From positions 1 through 64,000 of the forward strand of contig CAZICM010000011.1 of assembly GCA_964537685.1 (NCBI GenBank): 64,000 bases of DNA, in the 5' to 3' direction. The notes under the pieces are model-generated. The model made no database searches. It saw only the letters and a list, made by a program, of their open reading frames with translations, and had not been told where the DNA came from. The DNA is from CAZICM01 sp964537685. Lineage in GTDB: Bacteria; Myxococcota_A; Polyangia; Polyangiales; Polyangiaceae. The position numbers and the translations under genes are program-made. Shown one piece after another: positions 1 to 7,465 of this stretch. The first letter of the stretch is position 1. Every line of letters begins with the position of its first letter.

Positions 1-1
1 C

Positions 2-70
2 TACCTCGCGCATCTCGGCGCGCGAGACGCGGCCGCGCTCTTCACGAACGCGGGCGCCACGGGCGCGTGA
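2..70 (+). CDS. C-terminal end of an unidentified gene (partial)
   Basis: Twenty-two sense codons and a TGA are open from the window edge, rich in Ala and Gly, with the GC-rich third positions also seen in the hflX-mph gene downstream. The start and most of the gene lie outside the window, so no product can be named. The reading frame ends 36 bases before the -35 element of the next gene. Confidence 0.35.
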   Translation, partial: YLAHLGARDAAALFTNAGATGA

Positions 71-105
71 ACGCGTTCACTGAGCCGCAACTTCTCGCAG
101 GGCGC

Positions 106-134
106 TTGCGACCTCCGCGCCGCAGCAGTATATT
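106..134 (+). promoter_or_regulatory. Sigma70-type promoter giving a leaderless transcript
   Basis: A -35 TTGCGA (106-111), a 17-base spacer and a -10 TATATT (129-134) match the vegetative consensus at 4 of 6 and 5 of 6 positions. Seven bases separate the -10 from the ATG at 142, so transcription should start at or next to that A. The first ORF of the transcript would then have no 5' UTR. No Shine-Dalgarno precedes the ATG, which agrees with leaderless translation, common in Actinobacteria. Confidence 0.65.
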
Positions 135-141
135 CTTACCC

Positions 142-174
142 ATGTCATTCGCGTTCTTCATCCGCCTGCGCTAG
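142..174 (+). CDS. Ten-residue regulatory leader peptide (MSFAFFIRLR)
   Basis: ATG at 142 opens a ten-codon ORF ending Arg-Leu-Arg followed at once by TAG (172-174). Arg-X-Arg, the '+X+' motif, is the established macrolide-dependent ribosome arrest motif, for example MRLR in the ermD leader. The ORF sits 224 bases upstream of a macrolide phosphotransferase fusion and at the predicted transcription start. I infer that a macrolide-bound ribosome stalls on RLR and changes folding of the RNA downstream, switching on hflX-mph. The peptide, promoter spacing and distance are seen; arrest and induction are inferred. A chance ORF of this size is possible, but motif, position and target gene all agree. 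Confidence 0.65.
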   Translation: MSFAFFIRLR

Positions 175-178
175 CGCC

Positions 179-366
179 GGCAGCGGTTCCCGCATCGGCA
201 CGATTCATCGTGATCGACCCGCGGGGGCGCTGCCTTCCGTCCCCGTCTCCCGGTCAATTTTGGATTGTCGACCGTCGGGAGATCCGGGGCGCGGCGCGCC
301 TGCTCCGGTAACGCGAATACATATACCTCGACGCGTCTGCCACTAGGCTCCTCGCCTCGGATCTCC
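179..366 (+). promoter_or_regulatory. Leader RNA with competing hairpins (candidate attenuator)
   Basis: Several stems are visible after the leader peptide. GGCAGCG (179-185) pairs with CGCTGCC (228-234) around a small stem at 199-212. Bases 241-252 can pair with 276-282 and 285-289. Bases 278-291 can instead pair with 353-366, about 14 pairs with one G-U. The last two share 278-289 and cannot coexist. That is the logic of an attenuator, in which ribosome position on the leader ORF decides which stem forms. No U-run follows either stem, so control could be translational or Rho-linked rather than by an intrinsic terminator. Pairings were found by eye and no energies were calculated. Confidence 0.5.
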
Positions 367-386
367 TGCGCTCGTCATGCGCCAGC

Positions 387-392
387 AGGAGG
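387..392 (+). promoter_or_regulatory. Shine-Dalgarno that fixes the TTG start of hflX-mph
   Basis: AGGAGG lies five bases before TTG at 398. It falls inside the frame opened by the upstream ATG at 377, so the ATG would be read through its own ribosome site. The TTG is therefore the better start. Confidence 0.75.
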
Positions 393-397
393 TTCAC

Positions 398-2689
398 TTG
401 TCTACGTCTCTTCGCCACAAAGCCCCACGCCATGCGGTGCTGGTCTCCGTTCAATGCCCCAATCGCTCTGATGCCGCGGCCGAGCGCTCGCTGAACGAGC
501 TCGAACAGTTGCTGCGTGGGCTCGGCATTCGCGTGCACGCCCGGCTCGTCCAGAAGCGGCAGCATCCGACCGCAACTTACGTCGGCGAGGGTAAGCTGCG
601 CGAGTTGGCCGGCCTCACCGGCGGAAGCGGCAAAGTCTCACGGGTTCCGATACCCAGCGGTTCTGCACCGCGCGCCGGTGCCATCGGGCTCGTGGTGGTC
701 GATGACGAGCTTTCGCCCGGCCAGCAGCGCAGCCTCGAGCAGGCCACTGCTGCAGAGGTTCTCGATCGGACCGCCGTCATCCTTCGGGTCTTCGAAGGGC
801 GCGCGCGCACACGTGAGGCGATGCTCGAGGTCGAGCTCGCCCGTCTCACCTACGAGCTTCCCCGGATTCGGGAGGATGTCTCGCTCGGCGATCGCGAGGG
901 AGGTGGCGGACGCGCTTCGCGCGGGAATACCAATGTCGCCCTCGCCAAGCAGCGTACCCGGAATCGGATCGCCGAGCTGCGACGCGAGCTCGCCGGGCTT
1001 CAGGATGGGGCGGCGGTGCGCCGACAGCGACGGGCGTCGGCGCAGAGGGTCGCGCTCGTCGGGTACACCAATGCTGGAAAGTCCTCGCTCATGCGAGCGC
1101 TCACCGGCAGCGATGTGCTGGTCGAGGACAAGCTCTTCGCCACGCTCGATACCACGGTGCGCACGCTGGTTCCTCCGACCTCACCGCCGATCCTCATCGC
1201 CGACACCGTCGGGTTCATCGAGCGGCTCCCGCATCCGCTGCTCGCTTCTTTCAACTCGACTCTCGACGAGGTACACGAAGCGTCGCTCCTCCTGTTCGTC
1301 GTCGATGCCGCTGACTCCGAGAGCCGCCGGCAGCTCGAGGTCACGCGCCAAACGGTGAAGGAGATCGGCGCAGGCTCGCTCCCGCATCTCGTGGTGCTCA
1401 ACAAGATCGACCGGGTCTCCGAGGACGTTCGGCGTGCGCTCCGTGACGAGCTTCCCGAAGCGATCCAGCTCTCCGCGTTCTCGTCTGGCGACGTGGCAGC
1501 GCTTCGACAGCGGTTGATCGACTCCTTCGACATGGGGCTCGAAACCGCCACTTTCGAGGTGTCCTATGACCGCCAGTCACTCTTTGCAGAACTGCGCGAT
1601 CAGGTGAGAGTGCTCGCCGAGTCCTACGGCGAGAGCCTCACCGTGACGGTGCGCGCCGCGCCTGCGCTCGTCGAGCGATTGCGGAGGCGGCTCGCCGAGG
1701 TCACGGCACCCTCTTCGCTCACGGTCCCCGAGCCTTCCGTGCTTGAGTCGCCCAGGCGCGGTCCCGATGGCAGGCGTACCCCTGCCAAAGGTCGCGCGCG
1801 CGCCCCTGCCTCGGTGCAACTCGTCGAGTTGGCCGCTCGCCACGGCCTCGTAGTGGATGCCGGCGCCGTGCGCATCAACGAGGCGGGGCTCGACTACCGC
1901 GTCGCCTTCGTGCGAGCCGCCGATGGGGAGGACTGGGTGCTTCGGGTACCTCGAAGTCGCGACGCTGCGGCCAAGCTCTCCGACGAGGGGCGAATCCTGG
2001 AATTCGTTCGGCCCCGGCTCTCGGTGGCGGTGCCGATCTGGCTGGTGTGCAGCGATGAGCTCGTGGCGTATCGGCGGCTTCCTGGTGAACCAGGGTTGAC
2101 CCTCGACGGGAGCAGCCAGCCCGTCTGGCACTTCGATCCTTCGTCCCCCGAGTTCGCGACAGCGCTGGGGCGGCTTATCGCCGAGCTACAGGCCTTTGAC
2201 GTCGACGCCGCCAGGGAGGCCGGCGTGCCGGTGATGTCGATGTCCGAGGTGCGGTCGCAGTGGCGCGCCGACTTCGAGAGAGTGCGCGCCGCGTTCGAGA
2301 TCGCGCATCCGCTCCAAGCGCGTTGGGAGGCCTGGTTCAGCAACGACAGGCTCTGGCCTGAGCGCACCGCGTTCACCCACGGGGAGCTATACGCCGCCCA
2401 CGTGCTGGTCGACGGACCCTCGCGCATCGTCGGAGTGCTCGACTGGACGACGGCGAAGGTGGGAGACCCGGCCGTCGACTTCACCTATCAGCACATGATG
2501 GGACCTGCCGCGTTCGAGGCCACCGTGGCCGCCTACATCGAGGCCGGTGGCGTTCTGCTCCCGCACCTCGCCGAACGCTGCGCGGAGCTCGCTGCGGCTG
2601 CGCCGCTGGCTTACGGCCTGTTCGCGCTGCAGAGCAGGAATCCCCAGCATCGTGCAGCCGCGGCGGCGCAGCTTCTTGCAGAGGAGTGA
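398..2689 (+). CDS. hflX-mph: HflX GTPase fused to macrolide 2'-phosphotransferase
   Basis: This is a 763-residue two-domain protein read from TTG 398. Residues 1 to about 440 form a complete HflX: N-terminal domain, charged helix, then a G domain with G1 GYTNAGKS (222-229), G3 DTVGFI (269-274), G4 NKID (335-338) and G5 LSA (358-360), and the C-terminal domain. A Pro/Arg-rich linker (about 445-470) leads to a full-length Mph domain (about 472-763) resembling MphA from its opening LAARHGL to its closing QLLAEE. HflX splits stalled ribosomes and in several bacteria gives macrolide or lincosamide tolerance; Mph inactivates macrolides with GTP. The fusion would pair ribosome rescue with drug destruction. 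The catalytic HGD of Mph reads HGE here (661-663), while the metal-binding DW (682-683) is kept. Composition is unlike the rest of the window, suggesting transfer. Confidence 0.92.
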   Translation: MSTSLRHKAPRHAVLVSVQCPNRSDAAAERSLNELEQLLRGLGIRVHARLVQKRQHPTATYVGEGKLRELAGLTGGSGKVSRVPIPSGSAPRAGAIGLVVVDDELSPGQQRSLEQATAAEVLDRTAVILRVFEGRARTREAMLEVELARLTYELPRIREDVSLGDREGGGGRASRGNTNVALAKQRTRNRIAELRRELAGLQDGAAVRRQRRASAQRVALVGYTNAGKSSLMRALTGSDVLVEDKLFATLDTTVRTLVPPTSPPILIADTVGFIERLPHPLLASFNSTLDEVHEASLLLFVVDAADSESRRQLEVTRQTVKEIGAGSLPHLVVLNKIDRVSEDVRRALRDELPEAIQLSAFSSGDVAALRQRLIDSFDMGLETATFEVSYDRQSLFAELRDQVRVLAESYGESLTVTVRAAPALVERLRRRLAEVTAPSSLTVPEPSVLESPRRGPDGRRTPAKGRARAPASVQLVELAARHGLVVDAGAVRINEAGLDYRVAFVRAADGEDWVLRVPRSRDAAAKLSDEGRILEFVRPRLSVAVPIWLVCSDELVAYRRLPGEPGLTLDGSSQPVWHFDPSSPEFATALGRLIAELQAFDVDAAREAGVPVMSMSEVRSQWRADFERVRAAFEIAHPLQARWEAWFSNDRLWPERTAFTHGELYAAHVLVDGPSRIVGVLDWTTAKVGDPAVDFTYQHMMGPAAFEATVAAYIEAGGVLLPHLAERCAELAAAAPLAYGLFALQSRNPQHRAAAAAQLLAEE

Positions 2690-2941
2690 GCTCGGCATAC
2701 GGAACACCACGTGGTCAGGTCACGCGCTTCCCTGACCAATGAACGCGGCCGGAGAGGAGAAATTAGTGAGCACCTGCGACCGCTGCCGATGTCATCGCGC
2801 ATACCCACGCCGCCGAGCGCGGTGAACGTAGGTTGATAGGCCCGCCGACGCCCGCGAGTACGCCCACGAACCTCACGCGACCAGTTCTCCACGCACCAAG
2901 GCGGGCACCGTTCGTCGCGCGTCGCGAGCCGTCGCCCCGAT

Positions 2942-3005
2942 GATCAACAGGCTCGGCCCCGTCGCGGGCGCCGAAGCTGTTGACCAACGGGGCCGACTGT
3001 TGATC
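2942..3005. repeat. Long interrupted palindrome
   Basis: GATCAACAG (2942-2950) pairs with CTGTTGATC (2997-3005), and CGGCCCCGT (2954-2962) pairs with ACGGGGCCG (2987-2995), giving 18 pairs with a small bulge and a 24-base loop. No U-run follows. It may be a recombination or binding site, or an RNA 3' hairpin for hflX-mph. Confidence 0.6.
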
Positions 3006-3185
3006 GCCGGGTACGCAGTTAAACGCCTCTCGGCTTCTCTCTCCCCACGGGACAGGAGAGAGAGCGGGAGAGCTGTCCCACGCGGCGCTCATCGAGCTCG
3101 CTCGGCGCTCTCTGCGAGCACGCGCGAGAGCGCCGCTGAAGCACGCGCAGCGCGCGAAACGCCCGGAGTTCTGGGGAGAAACGGC

Positions 3186-3217
3186 GAAGCCCCCTCGGAT
3201 CGCTCCTTGGGGGCTTC
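3186..3217 (-). terminator. Terminator-like hairpin downstream of tRNA-Asn
   Basis: GAAGCCCCC (3186-3194) pairs perfectly with GGGGGCTTC (3209-3217) around a 14-base loop, 42 bases past the tRNA 3' end. The minus strand continues with only a short T stretch, so termination efficiency is uncertain. A TTT also follows on the plus strand, so the hairpin may act in both directions. Confidence 0.45.
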
Positions 3218-3258
3218 TGTTTACCGACCCTCGCCGTTGGTTGGCGACGAGAGAAAAA

Positions 3259-3334
3259 TGGCTCCAGCTGCTGGACTCGAACCAGCGACCCGGCGGTTAA
3301 CAGCCGCCTGCTCTACCGACTGAGCTAAGCTGGA
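3259..3334 (-). tRNA. trnN: tRNA-Asn (GTT)
   Basis: The reverse strand folds as a standard 76-nt tRNA. The acceptor stem is TCCAGCT/AGCTGGA, followed by a D-arm with AGCTCAGTCGGTAGAGC, an anticodon stem GGCGG/CCGCC around CTGTTAA (anticodon GTT), a T-arm GCTGG/CCAGC with TTCGAGT, and an encoded GCCA 3' end. Its 3' end faces the GC-rich hflX-mph stretch, the side on which tRNA-targeting integrases insert DNA. A sigma70 promoter lies directly upstream at 3353-3380. Confidence 0.97.
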
Positions 3335-3352
3335 AAACAGCGGTGGGCGCGC

Positions 3353-3380
3353 ATCCTACGTTTCGGCCGGCCTCTGTCAA
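3353..3380 (-). promoter_or_regulatory. Promoter of tRNA-Asn
   Basis: On the minus strand TTGACA (3375-3380) and TAGGAT (3353-3358) are 16 bases apart, and initiation would fall about 12 bases before the tRNA 5' end. A second perfect TTGACA at 3460-3465 has only weak -10 candidates near 3436-3442 and may be a second start. Confidence 0.75.
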
Positions 3381-3484
3381 GTTTTTTATTGGCCATTCCA
3401 AATCGCATCGGGCGGGGGCCGCTGTTCATTAAAGACTACAAAACAAGCATAAATGCCGATGTCAAGTCTTTTCGTTCGCCTCAA

Positions 3485-6400
3485 TTATTTTTTTCGGCGC
3501 GGCATTTTTTTTGAGTTCTTACCCGCCGATTGTCTTCGCCGAGACACAAGCCCACCCCTTCCGACAATCCCGGCAACCACAAATCCTGTTATCCACACGA
3601 TCCCAACTCCCTTATCAGGCGATGCTCCCACGGCGATACATCCACAGCTTGGGTCCCAGACAGGAAGGCCCGGTGGAGGCGGAAGATCGATACATTCCCC
3701 CAATTCTAACCCGCTCAACTTGCACACCTTGCCCTCGATGCAATCGAGATGGGATTTACACCCTGGCAGACACGCCGAGCCTTTGCATCGTAGAGGTTCG
3801 CAATCAATATCGTCCGCGTCTGGAATGCGAAGCGTATGATCGCCGTCGCAGCGGGGCTCGATAAGCGGCTGACACTTCCCCAGCTCACAAAAGCCATCTT
3901 CATCGCAATCTATATCCGATGAACAGTTTTCCTTGCACGCCGGCCTGGGAACGCCTCCATCCATGCCCTCGCCATTATCGCAGATATACGGAAAACAGGG
4001 GTCTGAAGGATCGCTCTTACACAGGTGCATTTGGCAGGACTGGCTTTCAGCAACACCGTTTATGCACGAGGCCAGCCCGCAAGCGCTGCCCTCTGGAGGA
4101 TATTGGCAATCATCGGACTGACCATCACAGAAGCCTTTGCATTGGCCTTCGCCTACGCAGTCCGGCCGGAAGCCCGGCGCCGGCCCGCCACCACCACCTC
4201 CACCACCTCCACCTCCATCATCCAGGCCGCCATCCATCTTATCGCCCGTCACCGGCCATGGATTCCGAGGCGGTTCATGTTTATCGATCGATCCCCAGCG
4301 TGTGCACAGCCCTTCAAATCCACTCTCGGCACAAGAGCGGCACGAGACATCGCACTTCGATTCACAACAAAAGCCATCAATACAAAAATTACTGATACAC
4401 TCCTCGGCCTTGGCACAGCCTTGACCAATAGGCTTTTTACAGGCGCAGGCGCCAATGATTAAAACTCCACCGCCCCCGCCTCCGGCCCCGCCGCTTCCAG
4501 CCGCCGCGCCTCCAGCTCCTCCCGTCCCGCCGGCTCCACCTGCGCTCCCACCGTCTCCCTCAAGGCATGGGTCTATAAATATCCCGGAATCGATAACGCC
4601 CCCGCTTCCGCCCATTCCCCCAATGCCTCCAGCTCCCCCCATTCCCCCCGCGCCTCCACTCCCTGGCTGTGGATTGAGCGGGCACCCGTTTGGCAGCGAA
4701 GTAAATCCCTGCTCAAAATTGCACCAGCCTTCGCTCGAACATTGGCTGGAATCCGCGCAGCCCGCGGTACAGTCGTTTCTAGCGCTGTTACAGATATAAG
4801 GCGCGCAATTCACGGTAGATTGAGGCACCGAATTGCCTTTTCCATCGCAGCCATTAAAAGTTTTAATGCCTTCAACACAGGTGATGCTCGTGGGTGTGCC
4901 TTGTTTTTCCGGCCCGCATTTGCCGTTATTCTGCGCCAAGGAAATTTCCTTCAGGTCTGCCCGGCATGCCATACACGGCGCATCGCAGGGACTATCGCAG
5001 CAAACGCCGTCCACACATTGCCCCGATTCACATTGCTTATCCACAGCGCAGGGCTCTCCAAGCCCCCGAATCAGCAAATAAGCCGTGTCTGTGCCTTTGG
5101 TGTTCACGGACATTGCGGGTTTTGTCGATGCTCCCCCGCTGATCAGCACGGTTCTGCCCGCGCCTTCCCCGCTTCCTGTATTTGTGGCTACAGCGGCATG
5201 CCCCATGCGAGGAGCGGGTAGATCGCCATACTCCAGCAGTTTTTGTTGATCGGGACAGAACACTTCTGTCTTCTGGAGGACAGCATTGGAGGCAGGAGCA
5301 GTATTCGGCAATCTCCCATATCCACCTGCCAGCAGCACATCTCCATTGGGTAGCAAGGTGGATGAATGCCGGGTTCTTAAAAACTCTCCGCTAAAAAGGT
5401 CGGGTGTAAAGCCTGAAGTGATATCATAGATTTCGGCGTTTCCCCACAGGGCGGATGTGTTTGGGTCCGAACCGCTCTGTCCCCCAGCGATAAGCACACG
5501 GGTATCGTCCATCAGCGTGGCCGTATGAAAAACCCTTGCGACCTTCATGTTGGTGGGCGTGTCTTGGAATTTGGGGGCGGCGTTGTCATTGAAGATCTCG
5601 GCGGATGCCTGGGCTGTATTGATATTCACCAATCCCCCCGCCAGGAGAACGGAGGCGTTGGCCGGAGCGGGTTCTGGGCTTAAGGCGACCGCGATATGAC
5701 CGGCGCGCTGGGAGTTCATGAGAACGCTAGAACCCAGCGGTACGATAATCGAACCGTCGGCGTCGGGCGATGGGTCCAGCGTTAAAATATAGGCCGATGG
5801 CAAGGGCTGGCCCGTACCATCCGCGCCTCCGGCGATAAGCACTTTAGACGGCGCAATGCGAGTGGACGTGTGGATATAGCGAGTATTCAGCGGCGGCTCA
5901 TTTGGAGCAGCCGGCACATCTTGAGAATAAAACTTGCCTGCGCTTCGCTGAAACAGCTCGATTTTAGAAGGAAGCGCATTCACGCCCGGTGGATCATCTG
6001 CCACTTTTCGCCCGCCTGTAATCAGCACGCGCCAGCGTATGTTGTTATTGCCATCCTTGAATTCAATGGCTGTTGCAGAATGATCCAATCGCGCTTCGTT
6101 CAGCGAACCGGTAACAGCAAAAGTTCTGGCGACGGGATCATAGACTTCCGCGGGCGCGACGGGTATCGAGCTATCGTTGAGTCCTCCCGCGATCAGTACG
6201 GGCGACGCTGGATCGGTCGGCCTGATGGCTGTCGCGCTATGGTGCGTGCGGGCAAAGGTCATGGAATCGGTAGCGGACCACATGGGGTCGAGCATGGCGG
6301 GATAATGGATAGTGTCGCGCGGCCAAGTGAGCACGACCGAGCATGTACGGGCTCCTGGTGGAACGACGGGCCGATCCCAAGGAAGAGCGGTGCTGATATC

Positions 6401-7132
6401 CACGGCACAGCCGGCGATAGCGAGCTTGACATCATGGCTTCGGCCCGAAGATTCGATCAGCCGAGCGCGATGGGTGCGCAGGCGCGGGAAGCCTTGGGTA
6501 TCGAGAAACTCGATCGTATTGGCGACGAGACGAAGACCCGCGACACCGCTGACATCGACGAGATAGCGGAGTTCGGGTGTTGCGGGAGCGTGTTCAAAGA
6601 GAACAAAATCCTCGGCGCCTTCTTCGCTGATGCGAAAGAGAATATCGGCGTTTTCCGAAGGCCAGCCGCGTTCGAAGACGGCTAGGCCGTCATGAAGTTG
6701 AGCGGGCACATCGGCGGCGCCGTCGAGGGTGAAGGCGATAGAGAGGCCGGAGCGGCGGTGGGTTAAGCGCGTGGGGCCTGAAGCGCGAGAAGGGAGTTCG
6801 ACGGATGCTGGGATAGGTTGGCTGTGTGTGGAATCCCAAACGGCTTTAAACGAAGCGGGCGACGAAGCGATCCAGCGGGGCGGGTTTTGCTCTTGGAAGA
6901 GATCGGGGAACTGAAGTTGAGCTGCGGAGAGGCGCGGGGGAGGGGCTGAGTGCGCGCTGGGATTCGGGGAAGAATATGGTTGAGGAAGCTCGGTGGAACT
7001 GGATGAAGGAGGCGAAACATCCGAGCAAGCGCCTGGAAACACCGAGCAGGAAGAGATGAAGGCCGATGGCAAAAGGAGCAGAGAGATCCATCGATTTCGG
7101 ATAAATGGTTGGAGTAGAAACGACTTTGGCAT
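3485..7132 (-). CDS. Kelch-repeat, Cys-rich surface lipoprotein with MYXO-CTERM-like tail
   Basis: The protein has 1215 residues from ATG 7132, chosen because AAGGAG lies five bases upstream and a lipoprotein signal follows (lipobox ISSC, Cys 29). Longer upstream extensions lack these. Residues about 280-670 hold repeated LIAGG/LLAGG/LISGG blocks of kelch type, which should form a beta-propeller. About 680-1170 is Cys-rich, with repeated CxxGxCCxxxC modules and Gly-rich linkers. The end has a CGC motif, a hydrophobic segment and an Arg/Lys-rich tail, the layout of the MYXO-CTERM surface sorting signal. I infer a surface adhesin or binding protein. It is transcribed divergently from the thrombospondin-repeat gene, which carries the same kind of tail. 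The ligand is unknown. Confidence 0.85.
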   Translation of the reverse strand: MPKSFLLQPFIRNRWISLLLLPSAFISSCSVFPGACSDVSPPSSSSTELPQPYSSPNPSAHSAPPPRLSAAQLQFPDLFQEQNPPRWIASSPASFKAVWDSTHSQPIPASVELPSRASGPTRLTHRRSGLSIAFTLDGAADVPAQLHDGLAVFERGWPSENADILFRISEEGAEDFVLFEHAPATPELRYLVDVSGVAGLRLVANTIEFLDTQGFPRLRTHRARLIESSGRSHDVKLAIAGCAVDISTALPWDRPVVPPGARTCSVVLTWPRDTIHYPAMLDPMWSATDSMTFARTHHSATAIRPTDPASPVLIAGGLNDSSIPVAPAEVYDPVARTFAVTGSLNEARLDHSATAIEFKDGNNNIRWRVLITGGRKVADDPPGVNALPSKIELFQRSAGKFYSQDVPAAPNEPPLNTRYIHTSTRIAPSKVLIAGGADGTGQPLPSAYILTLDPSPDADGSIIVPLGSSVLMNSQRAGHIAVALSPEPAPANASVLLAGGLVNINTAQASAEIFNDNAAPKFQDTPTNMKVARVFHTATLMDDTRVLIAGGQSGSDPNTSALWGNAEIYDITSGFTPDLFSGEFLRTRHSSTLLPNGDVLLAGGYGRLPNTAPASNAVLQKTEVFCPDQQKLLEYGDLPAPRMGHAAVATNTGSGEGAGRTVLISGGASTKPAMSVNTKGTDTAYLLIRGLGEPCAVDKQCESGQCVDGVCCDSPCDAPCMACRADLKEISLAQNNGKCGPEKQGTPTSITCVEGIKTFNGCDGKGNSVPQSTVNCAPYICNSARNDCTAGCADSSQCSSEGWCNFEQGFTSLPNGCPLNPQPGSGGAGGMGGAGGIGGMGGSGGVIDSGIFIDPCLEGDGGSAGGAGGTGGAGGAAAGSGGAGGGGGGVLIIGACACKKPIGQGCAKAEECISNFCIDGFCCESKCDVSCRSCAESGFEGLCTRWGSIDKHEPPRNPWPVTGDKMDGGLDDGGGGGGGGGGGPAPGFRPDCVGEGQCKGFCDGQSDDCQYPPEGSACGLASCINGVAESQSCQMHLCKSDPSDPCFPYICDNGEGMDGGVPRPACKENCSSDIDCDEDGFCELGKCQPLIEPRCDGDHTLRIPDADDIDCEPLRCKGSACLPGCKSHLDCIEGKVCKLSGLELGECIDLPPPPGLPVWDPSCGCIAVGASPDKGVGIVWITGFVVAGIVGRGGLVSRRRQSAGKNSKKMPRRKK

Positions 7133-7191
7133 AGGGGCTCCTTCGGAGGATGAAAAGCGTGGAGGCGCTGGGCCTGCCGCGCGCGGCGCGC

Positions 7192-7221
7192 ATGATAGTG
7201 GTGGTTTGGAAGGGAGTGCAA
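7192..7221 (-). promoter_or_regulatory. Promoter of the kelch/Cys-rich gene
   Basis: On the minus strand TTGCAC (7216-7221) and TATCAT (7192-7197) are 18 bases apart, about 60 bases before the ATG at 7132. The -10 matches consensus at five of six positions. Confidence 0.55.
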
Positions 7222-7295
7222 GCAAAATCTGGAAGGGTGAAGATAGCCCGTGGAATCTAGGTTTTTGTGATTGGCGTGGTGAGTTCATGAGCTGA

Positions 7296-7402
7296 CCTAC
7301 AAAAGATCTTGACTTTATATTTTTGTTTTGGTAGAGGCAGGAGGCAAAGAGGAAAGAGACCCTACAAGAGTTCTTGACATCGCATGAGTGAGTCGGTAGG
7401 GT
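7296..7402 (+). promoter_or_regulatory. Two tandem promoter copies 65 bp apart
   Basis: A block reading CCTACAARAGWTCTTGAC occurs at 7296-7313 and again at 7361-7378. Each copy supplies a -35 (TTGACT 7309-7314; TTGACA 7374-7379) with a -10 after 17 bases (TAGAGG 7332-7337; TAGGGT 7397-7402). The offset is 65 bases for every element, about six helical turns. The second copy, 63 bases before the ATG at 7466, is the better promoter; the first may be an alternative start or a regulator half-site. Confidence 0.6.
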
Positions 7403-7465
7403 AGGGAAGTATTTGATTCGCATGGAGCGGGTCGGTACAAACACGATAGTGTTGAAGGAGCGGGT

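Larger units (their letters stand above)
2690..3258. other. GC-rich intergenic stretch between hflX-mph and tRNA-Asn
   Basis: No credible gene is seen. The stretch keeps the GC-rich character of the hflX-mph side and contains a long hairpin (2942-3005), a smaller stem (3049-3055 with 3073-3079) and a terminator-like hairpin (3186-3217). The composition change coincides with the tRNA that follows. Confidence 0.6.

Noticed and set aside
377..397. ATG at 377 as the start of hflX-mph
   Set aside because: AGGAGG at 387-392 lies inside this extension and is ideally placed for TTG 398.
2940..3323. Open frame of 127 codons on the plus strand
   Set aside because: It reads through most of tRNA-Asn in the opposite sense and has no protein-like pattern or ribosome site.
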